Shown here piece by piece: positions 36,430-47,790 of a stretch of 64,000 nt of DNA (position 1 is the first letter of the stretch; the number at the start of each line of letters is the position of its first letter). The notes under the pieces were generated by a model. The model saw only the letters and a list, made by a program, of their open reading frames with translations, was not told the DNA's origin and made no database searches. Made by a program: the position numbers and the translations under genes. The DNA is taken from contig NW_027118693.1 in the NCBI RefSeq assembly GCF_036417845.1, positions 3,172,001 through 3,236,000 of the forward strand, written 5' to 3'. Origin of the DNA: Apteryx mantelli. Lineage: Eukaryota; Chordata; Aves; Apterygiformes; Apterygidae.

Positions 36430-36910
36430 ATAATGATGCAGTAGAGAGAAATGCAGGCCGGGTGCAATAGCAGAAGCCTTGAGAAGTGCAGACACAGGAT
36501 GCGGTGTAGAGGAGTACCGGCATGGGATGGCAAGAGACGGGGCACAGCTTGGCGCTGGAGACCCCGCAGCTACAGACCACTCACTAGTGGTCGGTGTAAG
36601 AAACGCACGCCTGGAGCAGGACACAACTGGTTTTAGGCCAACAAAGAGAACAAAGCAACAGTATCGAACATAAGTAGAAGGTACCGTATGTGGTACTTTC
36701 AGAGATAACGTGGAGAGAGAGAGCAATGAAGAAAGAGCAAGGCGTAAAAAGTGTGTTAGCAAACACGTGAAAATGACCCCAAGTGGATACTAGAGTGAGG
36801 AAGAAGAAAGCACCAACCTGAACATCATCTTCCTCTCGGTGAAGGACTCCAGACGCTGACAACTCACTGCAACAACCCACCAACAACACCAGAGTGAAAC
36901 TGCCAACCTT
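36430..36910. other. CpG-dense patch in CpG-poor surroundings
   Basis: About twenty CpG dinucleotides in under 500 bases (for example near 36,460-36,610) while flanks on both sides have few. No coding frame with family resemblance. It may be a recently inserted element such as an LTR, or a small CpG island; I could not find convincing ends. Confidence 0.45.
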
Positions 36911-37097
36911 AGGACTCAGGGTAGCAGGGGAAGGGTGAACGTAACACCAGGAAAAGTGGTAGAAACTGAAAAGTGTGTGTCTAACAGTTTTAACTGTATT
37001 GGTATTATTTCTATATTATATTTCTCTGTCTGTAATAGTTAGATCTGGACTGGTAATGATTCTCGGATTAGACTGCTAAGACATTCTGACTGGCAAA

Positions 37098-37120
37098 ACA
37101 CACACACACACACACACACA
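37098..37120 (+). repeat. (AC)n microsatellite
   Basis: Eleven to twelve AC units. Confidence 0.95.
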
Positions 37121-37689
37121 AGCATGACTATATCCTAGGGCCAAACAGTCAGTACAGTGGTCCCAGGGAGGACCCAGAGCACTACTGCTCTGTAGTGTGG
37201 GTGCAGCCAGTCTGCTCTGGAGGGGGGCTGGCCTCAGCACTGGCTCCTGTTGGTCTGCACTACTTGACTTAGAGGGTAGAGATTGCTCTCTGCAGCGTGC
37301 AGCAGTGTTGCATTTAGTAGTGTGAAGGCACCCACTTCATAAGTGGAGTACACTTTACCCACAGCTGCCCCAAGGTTTTCTTCTTGGATGGAACAAACCA
37401 GTTCACTCCAAGAGAAACTTGGGACTGAGCCATTATGCTCTTAGTGGAGACCATGGAGGCCCCAGACCCCAGGAGAAGCCAAGGGGCTAAACGCTTTGAG
37501 AGGGCAGATGTGATATCATCTAAGCAAGTCTTTTGGTATCTCTCTCATGGTAGCAGAAGAAACTGTCATAATTCGGAAGTGACCCATCCATCAGTTCTGG
37601 GCACAGACACGAGGATGGAATACTTTTCCTTTGGAAGGGTCTTGTGTCCACGAATTATTGAGGGAAGTTCTGGGTGTGAGCCAGGTGCC

Positions 37690-37915
37690 CAGGCATAGAT
37701 GTCTGAGTCTGTTCTAGACACCTCTAGGCAATGCCTCAGGGTACTGGAGACATCTCTAAAGCTGTCAGAAATGACACAGAAGCTATGGGAATCCTGTGCC
37801 AGTGTGATGCGCTACCTGGAAGCCGAGTGGGATGCTCCAAATCATCTCCAATGCAAGTGGGCACCTGGGTTCAGACAGTCAAACCGTTCTCAAGTTAGGT
37901 GACACAAGTCCCACA
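37690..37915 (-). repeat. Unrecognised interspersed repeat, copy 4 (minus strand)
   Basis: On the minus strand reads CCCAGGTGCCCACTTGCATT then GGAGATGATTTGG, matching CAGATGTCTGTTGCCATT and GGAGATGCCCTGG of copy 5. Ends approximate. Confidence 0.45.
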
Positions 37916-39924
37916 GCAGATGATCTTAAAGCACTGCCTGTGAACCTACCCTACAGGTGAGATGAATCACAAAGTATTTCTTCATGCCATCACAGGTGAT
38001 CTATGCAGCATTATCTACACTACCTGTTTTAATCACTACAGTTTGGAAATTTAGCCTGTAGAGCTGAGTGGGCTGAGCAATTGGTTTCCCTACTGCCTGT
38101 AGAGGTCATGAGTGAACCAGGCCCTCATGTTTCCCAAGTCTTCCTGCCTGAAAGGCCTCTGGCTTGTTCCTGGCTAGAGTCCAACAGTGAGGATAGAATT
38201 GTGATTCAAGTGCAAGTATGAATGCTTGAGTTATCACTAAATAGTTCCTGAATTTGTGAGGTCTTTAGAAAACATGGAGAAGCTGGGGAGGTTTTGACCC
38301 TAAAAGACCAGGAACCCCTGACACTGCAAAATCATGTTATACTCCTGTACCAAATTTCCTTTGTTCTAATGTCAGCTATTTTCCTCCTTCTCGGCCTTTT
38401 GCTGTTGGGCAGAAGCATCTTCTGACATGTGACAATTTGTCCATCAGCAAATTTATCCTCGTCTTACTTCTTCTCTACCATCTTCCCCACAACTGGTTGT
38501 CACCAGTCTATAATGAATTCAAATGGATTCTGCTACTAATTCTGCCAGTGCACCAAAACATGCTGAGTTTTACTTCCAGTTGCCTAACTGCTAGAGCACA
38601 CCCAATACTATTCAATTTGTGGCTGCTTGCCCTTGGGTATTTCTGCTAATAAAACTTTGCAAACTTTACTCTCCTTCCCCAAGAGAAATGCCAGTGGTTA
38701 TCCTCTCAGGACCAGGCTGTGCAACATGCTCATCAGTTTGTCTGCAAATACATTCAGCAAGCCATAGAAACGCCTGGCTGCCACCTGCACAGCTAAACTT
38801 CCTTGCTCTGCGTTGAACAAGGAGACTGATAGGCAAAACTCTTGCTGACTCTGTGGTTATTGAACTGCTTGAATTTGCTACCTTTTTGAGCTGGTTTATC
38901 TTAAAGGGTCATTTGCACTTTTCGCCACATATTTATGATGTCTGTGAATGGGGAAATAGGTGAAGACTGAAATTGCCATCAGCAGGGTGATGAAGAGATT
39001 AGATTGCTTGCTCTCAGAGGTTTGCTGCTGTCCCTGTCTTTGAAGATTTCCCTCAAATGTCCACATAGTAGTGGTACAGAGAAAAGGAAAGATACTCAGT
39101 GCAAGTTAAAGGGATTACAGTGACCCACAAGCAATGACTCCCACCGATGAATTCTTTTCTCAGGCGTTCCTAAGATGTGGAGGTGAGCTCTCTCACTAGG
39201 ACACCGCTCTCATTTGTGAAAGTAAAATGAAGCCAGCACAGAGACGTTGGAGATGGTGTCTGGAAAAATCCGGTAACTGAAAAGTAAGTATTTATGACGG
39301 TCCCCATGAAGGGATACTGCTGTTTTCTGGTACTTCTCTCTGGGAAGCAGCTGTTCCTGAATGTAACTTGCTTCTCCATAAGCCTGGATTTGTCCCTTAT
39401 TTTTGGATCAAAAATGGATGCAAATCTATTTGTGTTTTGGCAATGCTTTTTTACTTTATTAGCTACCCATCATTCATGCTAGATCTGAGTTGAGTGCAGG
39501 AGGTTCTGATCCTGACTAGACCCTGGGATTTAGGTTAGGGTGGCATTCTGTTCACCCAGCTTTGCCCATTTAAAAGTTAGGAGGGTTCATCTGACTGGTC
39601 TTAGTCACCTCTTTTAAGATAACCTGAATGCTTGTCAGGAAGTCCCACTTTCCCTCCACTGAGGGTAAAGTCTAGGATGACATCTAACTTGGGGCATCTA
39701 AGTTAAGGCAAGGGATTCCCAGGCTCTTCTTTTTTGTCTCCCTGTGTTCCTATCTTCAGCATCCTCTTCAGTCTTCTCCACTCACATCTTACTGTTCCAC
39801 CCTCTTATTATCATAAGTTATTTACTCCTTCAAAACAGTGTTCTCCACTGCAATTCAGAGTTGACTTTTCAGCACCTCCTAAAATGCACCAGCTCCCTTA
39901 TTTTCTTCTCCTTCCTTGAAAATT
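37916..39924. other. Upstream region of the OR at 39,931
   Basis: Two kilobases without a recognisable gene or named repeat. The last 200 bases are pyrimidine-rich and end in TCCTTGAAAATTAG (39,913-39,926), a good candidate splice acceptor four bases before the ATG, so a 5' non-coding exon is expected further upstream. I could not place it. Confidence 0.55.
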
Positions 39925-39930
39925 AGGAGC

Positions 39931-40905
39931 ATGACAGATACATACTTTGGAAACAGGACACGTGTGACGGAATTCATCCTCATTGGCTTCCTGAACCCCT
40001 TTGAAGTACAAGTCACCTTGTTCATGTTGTTCTTCATTGTCTTTCTGGTGACAGTGGTTGGGAACTCTGTTATCATCGTGTTAACCTGCTCTGACTACCG
40101 TTTACAATCACCCATGTACTTTTTCCTTTGCAACCTTTCCATCATTGAAATTCTCATCACTGTGACTGTGGTGCCCAAAATGATGGAAAACTTCCTCTCG
40201 GAGAGGAAGACAATTTCTTTTTATGGTTGCCTGGCTCAGAGCTACTTTTATTTCCTTCTGGGCACCACAGAGTATGTCCTGCTCGCTGTCATGTCCTACG
40301 ACCGTTATGTGGCCGTATGCTCCCCACTGCACTATAGCAACATCATGAGAAAGAAGGTCTGTATGTGGCTGGTAGTGGCATCCTGGCTGTGTGGATTTTT
40401 CTCCATTTTGGTCCCCACAGTGATGAAGCTTCAGCTGCCATTCTGTGGTCCCAACACCATCAACCATTTCTTCTGTGATAGTGCCCCTCTGCTGCACCTG
40501 GCTTGTGCTGACATCCGGCTGCTGGAGTTTATTGATTTCATCATTTCACTGCCCATTCTGCTAGGTTCCCTGCTGCTGACTGTCTTCTCCTACTTCTATA
40601 TCATCTGTGCCATTATCCGCACCCCTTCTGCCACAGGCAAGCAGAAGGCTTTTTCCACCTGTGCCTCTCATTTTACTGTGGTCACTATCGGCTATGGCAC
40701 CTCAGTCTTTATTTATGTCCGTCCCTCTCAAACCAACTCCATGAACCTAAACAAAGCAGCATCTCTGCTCACCACTGCATTCACTCCGATGCTGAATCCT
40801 TTCATATTCAGCCTTAGGAACCAGAAGGTCAAGGAGGCATTAACGGACTTAGTCAGCAAGTGTGTAGGAGCTCACGGACTTGGCCTGAATTCACGGAGGG
40901 TTTGA
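39931..40905 (+). CDS. Olfactory receptor, OR6-like (intact)
   Basis: Single-exon OR of 324 residues. I use the ATG at 39,931 (MTDTYFGNRTRVTEFILIGF); the frame extends a few codons upstream only through a non-ATG codon. The NRT glycosylation site, GN of TM1 (44-45), PMYFFLCNLS, MSYDRYVAVC (121-130), CGPNTINHFFCDSAPLL in ECL2, SYFYII in TM5, KQKAFSTCASHFTVV in TM6 and NPFIFSLRN in TM7 are all present, and the tail length is normal. Thus every hallmark of a working receptor is seen, with phenylalanine for tyrosine in NPxxY as in its relatives. It resembles the receptor at 31,048-32,112 (shared CDSAPLLHLACADI), suggesting an old duplication in opposite orientation. Subfamily naming is uncertain. 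Confidence 0.95.
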   Translation: MTDTYFGNRTRVTEFILIGFLNPFEVQVTLFMLFFIVFLVTVVGNSVIIVLTCSDYRLQSPMYFFLCNLSIIEILITVTVVPKMMENFLSERKTISFYGCLAQSYFYFLLGTTEYVLLAVMSYDRYVAVCSPLHYSNIMRKKVCMWLVVASWLCGFFSILVPTVMKLQLPFCGPNTINHFFCDSAPLLHLACADIRLLEFIDFIISLPILLGSLLLTVFSYFYIICAIIRTPSATGKQKAFSTCASHFTVVTIGYGTSVFIYVRPSQTNSMNLNKAASLLTTAFTPMLNPFIFSLRNQKVKEALTDLVSKCVGAHGLGLNSRRV

Positions 40906-41374
40906 ACTTGACTCCGCTGGAAGACTCACAGGTATGTGCTCAGAACACACTGTTTTCTTGCAATGAAACAGCTGACAGTATCCATAAACTCATCATCTCT
41001 GATGCTGCCCAGGCTGCTGACCTCCTCCCACAACTCCTTAGCTTGGCAGCACAGCCCCTCAACGAGCACACATCTCCTGCAGGCTAGAAAACCGTCTCTC
41101 ACTGCTCAAGCCTCAGCAAGAGGCCCCAGGCACTCCCTGCAGCCCAAGACCTGCTGAGCTGCATCCTCCTCCTGGAGCTCCGTCTACATCAAAGCCTCTG
41201 ACGTTGCAGGGTCAGTTGCTCCAAAGGCTATGGGGCACTGTGCCCTGTGGCACATCGCTACCATAGCTGAGGGTGTGTATCCTGTTCTGGGCAAAGGTGA
41301 TGGTCCCCTTCTCTGTGCCCTGCTGCACAAACTGCTGCGCAAGCTGCTGTGTCTGTTGCCTGCCTCTGTTAGGT
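40906..41374. other. Short gene-free stretch 3' of the OR
   Basis: 3' flank of the OR gene, moderately GC-rich; no polyadenylation signal or other gene identified with confidence. Confidence 0.5.
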
Positions 41375-42021
41375 GCACTAACAGAACACCGACAGCATCC
41401 TGGGCTGCATTAGGAAGAGCATCTCCAGCAAGTCCAGGGAGGTGACCCTTCCCCTCTACTCAGCACTGATGAGACCACGCCTGGAGTGCTGTGTCCAGTT
41501 CTGGGCTCCCCACTACAAGAGAGACATGGGCATATTGGAGCAAGTCCCGAGAATGGCCGCAAAGATTGTTAAGGTTCTGGAGCATCTGACATACAAGGAG
41601 AGGCTGAGAGAGCTGGGACTCTTTAGCTTGGAGAAGAGAAGGCTCAGAGGCAATCGTATCCATGTTTATGAGTATCTGTAAAGAATAAAGAAGGTGCAAA
41701 GAAGACGGAGCCAGACCCTTCTCAGTGGTGCCCAGTGACAGGAGCAGTGACAAGAAGCAATGAGCACAGACTGAAGCACAGGAAATTCCACTTGAACACA
41801 AGAAAGCACTTCTTTACTATGTGGGTGGCTGAACATTGGAACAGGATTCCCAGAGAGGTTGTGGAGTCTCCATCTTTGGAGATATTCAACACCCAACTGG
41901 ACAATGTTCTGAGCAACCTGCTCTAGCTGACATTGCTTTGAGTGGGGGGGGGGTTTGGACCAGATGATCTCTGGAGGTCCTTTCCAGCCTCAACTATTTT
42001 ATGATTCTGTGATTCTGTGAC
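41375..42021 (+). mobile_element. CR1 LINE, 5'-truncated, with intact 3' tail
   Basis: Contains the end of ORF2 ([20 protein letters not shown]-like frame and [19 protein letters not shown]), the 3' UTR and the terminal ATTCTGTGATTCTGTG 8-mers at about 42,004-42,020. ORF2 carries frame disruptions near 41,680. Moderate age. 5' truncation is the usual CR1 pattern. Confidence 0.95.
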
Positions 42022-42094
42022 ACTTGAAAAGCCTCCAGCAAGCCTGTGAACAGAGGCTTAGTTCAAAAGTAATAAACCTAAAATGTAGGTGTCC

Positions 42095-42360
42095 ACTTAT
42101 CATTAAAGGGCATGATTCATTTAGCCACAGATGTCTGTTGCCATTGGAGATGCCCTGGGACACCTGAGATATCAAATGGAGCTGACAGAGATGATGCTGG
42201 GCCTTGGGAGACTCACGCTGTTCTGGAACACCTAGCTGAAGACCAGGGGAATATTTGGGGAATCTCCAACAACAATAGGCACCTGTGCTTAGAAAACAAA
42301 AGCCCACCTAAGTCCATCCAGGACTGTCATCAGAGCTTAGGCGCCTCCCTCCCAGGTTGA
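42095..42360 (+). repeat. Unrecognised interspersed repeat, copy 5
   Basis: The clearest copy: GGTGTCCACTTATC, GATTCATTTAGCC, then CAGATGTCTGTTGCCATT and GGAGATGCCCTGGG. It begins about 75 bases after a CR1 tail. Ends approximate. Confidence 0.5.
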
Positions 42361-44600
42361 CACCCATGTGGTAAACACCCAAAGGCAGATAACGTAAATC
42401 CTGCCCTTCAAAATCTGCTCAAACTGCCCAACCAATGTTGAGCGGGGTTATACCGAGAGGAGATAACCATTCCATATGATGCTGCAACCAGGTAGGAACA
42501 TTTAGTTGAGGGTTGTTATTAATTAGGAACAGCACTGATGTCGCGGATGAGTGAGGAGTGATGCACTTCACTCGTAAGAGAGAAGCAGCAATATATTTTA
42601 TTGAGGTAAGATTGCACTGCACACAGAAATGCTTTATGCTGTTTGAGATTCCCTGGCTTCTTCAAGATATCTGCACAAGGCTGGCAGATTGTGTGCAGGT
42701 TCCACAGAGTCCCATGCTCTTTTGGGTGCAATACCCTGCGGTATAGAAATGGTACAAGGCACCTACATTGGGCTGAATCCTATCCAAAATGTCCAGCTGT
42801 TCTCTGGATCAAGCTAGCACCATTGCATAGCAGCCTTATCTACCTTGTAGAGAAAAGCTCTGGCCTGCTGTCCTATCTTCCACCTCATAGGCTCAGAGTG
42901 TGCTTCATAGGCTACTGTGTATGTCTTTGGGATGCCCAGGGTTAAGGTGATGACACTTTAAAATTACTCACCATAAGCAGAGAGGAAGAACAGAACATTT
43001 TAGGCTCTAACTGTGGTCCTTCTAGTCAAAAGAAGAAGTAAGAAAAAATTGAATGCTTTCCTGTCTTCACTCCATCTCTCTCTCTTGGAATATGCCACTA
43101 TTCATTGCTATTTAGAAAACATGACAAAAGTTTCATACATATGTAGGAACAATTTTGAGGATTGAGGAAAACATTTTTCAGGCTGATCCTGATCATAATA
43201 TGTTTGCCTTCTTTATTCCAACTTATGCAGTAGGTGTAATTGCACAGTTTGGGCTAGTGGTCTAGGAGCGTATATGCTTGCGTTCATGAATGTATACACA
43301 CAGAAAGCTACTTAATTGATAATCATCTTAGCTGGAAAGCTGTTATCATGAAGCAGAGTGAAAGCATTCTGGAGACTGCTGAATTATGAAGAAAACCATA
43401 ACTCTATGATGATCAAAGACACTTTTCTCCATTGCATCCCTGCTGGAAACAGGATGATTTACTTCTGAAATTAATGGATCCAGCTGGTTTACCAACAGCT
43501 GTTCACATACCTGATACCCTGATGTCATCCAGTGAATGTTTTCACTTCACTTGAAATCTCCTTTCACCAGATTTGAAAACATTCACTTCACTTCAAGTAG
43601 CTATCACTGTAGCTGAACAGGTTATCCAGGGCTCCGATACTGTCAGCGAGAAGGAAAAGGCGTTTCTAGGGTGACCAGTTCAGCTTAAGACATTTATCTT
43701 TTTGATGAGTAGAATTTGGTGAGTTGAAACCTAAGGAAGTCGCTAAGTTGTTACATAAACCCAACCCAATCTACCTGTGTGTAACAACCAGCGTCACTTA
43801 ACACCAGTTCATCCTGAGAATTTATTTTTCACTTTGTACAAAAAAATAAACATGAATTCTTATTCCCACTTTCTGTCTTCCAGCAATGAAGAGCTGATTT
43901 TCCCCTGTGGGAAAATAGTTGGAATGAGTAAAAGTTAGGTTTTCCTCATTTCACTTCTGTATGTTTATCTGTAAACTTGGAAATTGAAAGGTTTTTTTCA
44001 CTGTTTGGTTTGGTATGTTTTTTTCAAAAAAAAAAAAAGAATTTCTCTACAATGATATTTTTAAAGAGTTTTCTTTTTTTAATGGAACTTTCCAAAATTC
44101 CCCATTTCTGTTTGCCAAGAGAAACAAGGAGAAAAGTGAGCTTTCAGAACCATCCCGAATCCCTTCTACTCATTTAGCAGAGGGAGGAAGCCATTTCCTT
44201 GTGAGCTGCCGGGTAGATCCAGCTGTGCGGGGGCAGTCTGAGCACATGTTTGGAGATAAAAAGAAGAATCGGATCCTCCATCATTACAATTCTCCACGGT
44301 TTAAATGAGCCAAACCATGAATTCTCATCAGGCTGTTTCTGTTGAAAATTCCCTGTAGCAGGCAGATGGAGATAAAGCTTTACACAGTCAGAAATACTGA
44401 AAAGAAGCCTTGAACGAGCATCTCTAGATGACCGTATGTGACAACTCAGTTGCTGGTAGGCATTTAAGATTCATTCATGATAAAGGCAGGTCTCATTCAG
44501 TTGTAAGTAGTTTCTACATTCCTCTGAACAAATGTCTGCTTCGATGTGGGAATTGCACCCCAGTCTCCACTGACCGCACTGACTAGTTCTCCATGATCAC
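42361..44600. other. Intergenic stretch, no gene seen
   Basis: Unique-looking, A/T-rich. A small inverted repeat around GTGAATGTTTTCA lies at 43,530-43,600. No coding region recognised. Confidence 0.5.
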
Positions 44601-45253
44601 TGTGGTGGGAGTGCAGACACCTTAGGTGGGTTCGAGACTAGCGTAGATTTCGATGCACCTCCCCACAAGTCTGCCATGGGAACGCCAGTTTCAGTTGCCT
44701 CCCCATTGACATTTAGCACCATCGGAGGTGTTTCAGGGATCCTGCCTGCCCTCCAGCTGCTGCTCCGGAATGGCACAGGTCTCTTGTAAGTCATCAGATG
44801 CTGTGACTGCAAGGCGGCCAAAAGAAGGTCGGATACCAGCAGAGAGAGACACTCAAGGTTCATAAGGAGTTAAACAGGACAGATTTAATAAAGGACTTGC
44901 GCTCCAGGCTGCACAGGGAGACCCAGGAACCACGAGGAGGGGTCGCCGGCAGGAAGCTGCTGGAGGTACGAGTCGGATGCACAGGCAGGACGCACAGGTG
45001 GGACGCATGAGTGGGACTCGACTTGTTCATAAGGGCCCCTTAAATCTCCTAGAACTATTTCCTTATCTCAGCTGTGCTAATCTTGAGAAATTACTGTGCG
45101 GGAAGCAGCTAGAAGTTGTTGACAAAATGGAATGTGCATGCCTGGCCCCGATGGGAATTTGGGCAGTGTGCAGTTTCACACGCTGGGCCTGCTACCACCT
45201 ACTCTGCCAGTCACTGACTCCTCGCCAGGTCTTCCGCAGGTCTTCTCACTACA
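44601..45253 (-). mobile_element. 3' LTR of the ERV-L fossil
   Basis: Bounded by imperfect inverted ends: TGTAGTGAGA on the minus strand at 45,253 and TGTGGTGGGA on the plus strand at 44,601, so it runs TG to CA. A purine-rich tract (AAGGGGTGGAG on the minus strand) directly precedes it, as expected for a 3' LTR, and an ATTAAA-type polyadenylation signal lies near 44,885-44,892. Length 653 bases. Confidence 0.75.
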
Positions 45254-47790
45254 CTCCACCCCTTGACTGACAGAGATGTGGTACTGGTGCCACCAGTGTG
45301 CGGACAAGGTTCAGACTTGCCTTTCTGGTATTAGCCTAACTAAACAGCTAAGATGTACAAGCAACTAAATCATAGCGAATATACATACATACAGTAAATT
45401 ATAACCTGTATGCACACAAAAGTGATCAGCCCAGAGGACCAGGAGCGTAATGTATTTTTCCCCATAGTCCTTAATTTGACAGCCATGATGACAGTCACTG
45501 CCAGGGGGTGTCCCACACTGATTCTTTGGACTTTACATCGTGTAGTCCTTGAAGTAGGCTCTTTATCTTGTGGATGTTGGGTTTGATGCGCTCACCACAG
45601 TTCTGTCGGTGTCCCAACTGCCATCAGCATACAGGATTAGGATGGAGAGCAGCAATGTCGCGGCTCCGTTCGGCATATTCATCAGGTCATGGTTGTCTGA
45701 GCGAGAGTCTCCTAGAGGGGAAATAGACTGGGACACTTTCCCCTTTAATTAGTCCCGGGTGGGTGTCTCCTGGCCCATCAGCAATAATTTTCCCTTCCGG
45801 CTGTTCAGATTTAGCCAGATCATGCACCCACACAGCACGCCCTGTAGATTCAAAACCACCTGGTTGCAGGGTGAGCCACAAGGAATCTGTTCCCTGGATA
45901 GTGGGAACCCCTATCTGCTCACATATCAGCTGGGCTATTTGGTCTCCCTGTGTACATCGCAGGGGTTGGGATCAGGTGTAATGGATCGCAACCTTCACCT
46001 CCTCAAGGTGGTTTGAGTAGATGACTCCTGCCTTGATGCCCCCCCTCCTGGAGAGCTAAACTAGTACAGGGCACCACGTGACCATAATACCCTTGAGGTA
46101 TGGTGAAGGCCAACACCAAACTCACAAGATGACAGCTTTCCGATTCTAGGGTTCTTTCTTTGTGCGACAGTCGCAGACCCAAGCCTGCACTGCGGGGCAT
46201 GGCTTGCCTGGGGAGGCAGGCTCGGGGGTGCAGCCGTTGCACTCTAAGCACACACGGCCCCTCCTTGGATTCCCCCTGGACATGAGCATATGGGGTAGAG
46301 GCACGCGCTGGGCGGTCACTGAGGCAGGCAGTTGCCTGACAAATGTTTTGCTCCAACCTGTGAGGGTACCAGGAGGGGACAGTTTGCACAGCTGCTCTTT
46401 GAGCAGCCCGTTCATTCGCTCTATCAATCCTGCCCCTTGCGGATGGCAGGGTATGTGATATGTCCAGGCTATTCCTCTCTCTCCAGCCCAATTTTGAATG
46501 TCATTCCTTGTGAAATGAGTGCCCTGATCACTATGGACTTCCACCTGGTAGCCATATAACCCAATCAAGCCTTCTAATGCCTTAATGGTGTGAGCCTGGG
46601 TAGCTGCGGCGCAGGAGTGGGTGTACAATAGACCAGAGCAGGTATCTACAGAGCTCAGGACATATCTGTGCCACTGGCTCTCCAGTAAAGGTCCAATATA
46701 ATCAATTTGCCAGACATAGAAAGGTTTTTGTCCTTTGTGGCTATAATGCTTTTTGGTTTGCAATTGCTGTGGAGCTGAGCGGGTACAAGGGGGGCAACGC
46801 TGCCTGGCCTGTTTTTGTGCCGCTGGCAGCTGCCCCTCTGTGCACACTGCTGGCAGGGCAGTGGGTGTCGCGGGTCCCCCCCTGCACTCTCCGGGCTGCT
46901 CGCCGTGCTCACCCACCCCCGGGGGCTGCGTGCGCTGATCTGGCTGAAGCTGCAGCCACCACTGGAGCAGCTCTGCACTGGGTTTGCCGTCCACCTCCCC
47001 CCATGGCACGCCAGCTTGCAACAGGTCTTGGGACATAGCGCCACGACTCACCCTTTCTTTCTTTTTCATGTTCACACTTTCCCAACTTCCTATCTCTGCT
47101 AACGGAGGACACCTCTGCTAACTGAGATGGAAGCGCTGCAACTTCCCCCACCATACCTGCCCCCCCACCAATCACAGGTAGCACCATTGCTTTAAGATGG
47201 GGTGGGGCAGTTTGCAGCATCCTAGTCCAGATGGTTTTGCTCATGGGGATCTGATCCGGTCTGGTAAACTCAGAGGAGTAAATTCCGGACAGCATTCCTA
47301 ATTGCCGCAGCTGGTTTATTCCTCTAGCCATAGCAGTCCACCTGGTGAGCCCGTCATCGATGTCCACAGCAGTCGGCCAGGTTCACCGCACCATGCCCAG
47401 CACCCACTCCATTCAGGAGGGAAAATTTTCCGGTTTTGCTGCTGCAGGGTGCGGAGGGTGTTGCACATCTGGCATCCTGGCACAAAGCCCCCGTCTTATC
47501 CAGTTCCCCTCTAGTAAAATAAACCACATCTGACCCAGCATCCCACAACCTTAACAGCCACTCTAGTAACCCTTCACGGGGCTGCTGCCTGTAGCGCCCC
47601 TGCATATCCTGCAGCTCTGATGCTTTAAAATCACTAGTTGTTGTGGTCCCTTCAAATTGGCTGCATGCAGTCCACTAAGCCGCTGCTCTGCCACCGGCCA
47701 GGCAGCTGCCTCCCCCTCATGCTCTGGGTCTGACTCTGAACCAGGGAGGTCATCACAGTCCCAGATATTGCCATCCCAAATATTCATTCA
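44601..47790 (-). mobile_element. ERV-L-type endogenous retrovirus fossil, 3' part
   Basis: On the minus strand, in order: a gag-like remnant (about 47,080-47,790), an integrase core region (about 46,150-46,760) with WQIDYIGPL, SDQGTHFT and GAGLIERMNG blocks, a short stretch resembling a dUTPase (IPQGYYGHVV, near 46,030-46,130), a purine-rich tract, and a 3' LTR. The GLIER-type block and a dUTPase placed after integrase are known for the ERV-L (class III) family, which lacks env; none is seen. Protease, reverse transcriptase and the 5' LTR are absent. The element is broken, with several breaks in addition to the large missing part. Age cannot be read from LTR divergence because only one LTR is present, but it is not recent. 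This is an inert relic. Confidence 0.85.

Noticed and set aside
46003-47787. Possible host gene in the minus-strand frames at 46-47.8 kb
   Set aside because: Integrase, gag-like and dUTPase-like features with an adjacent LTR show it is an ERV-L relic.
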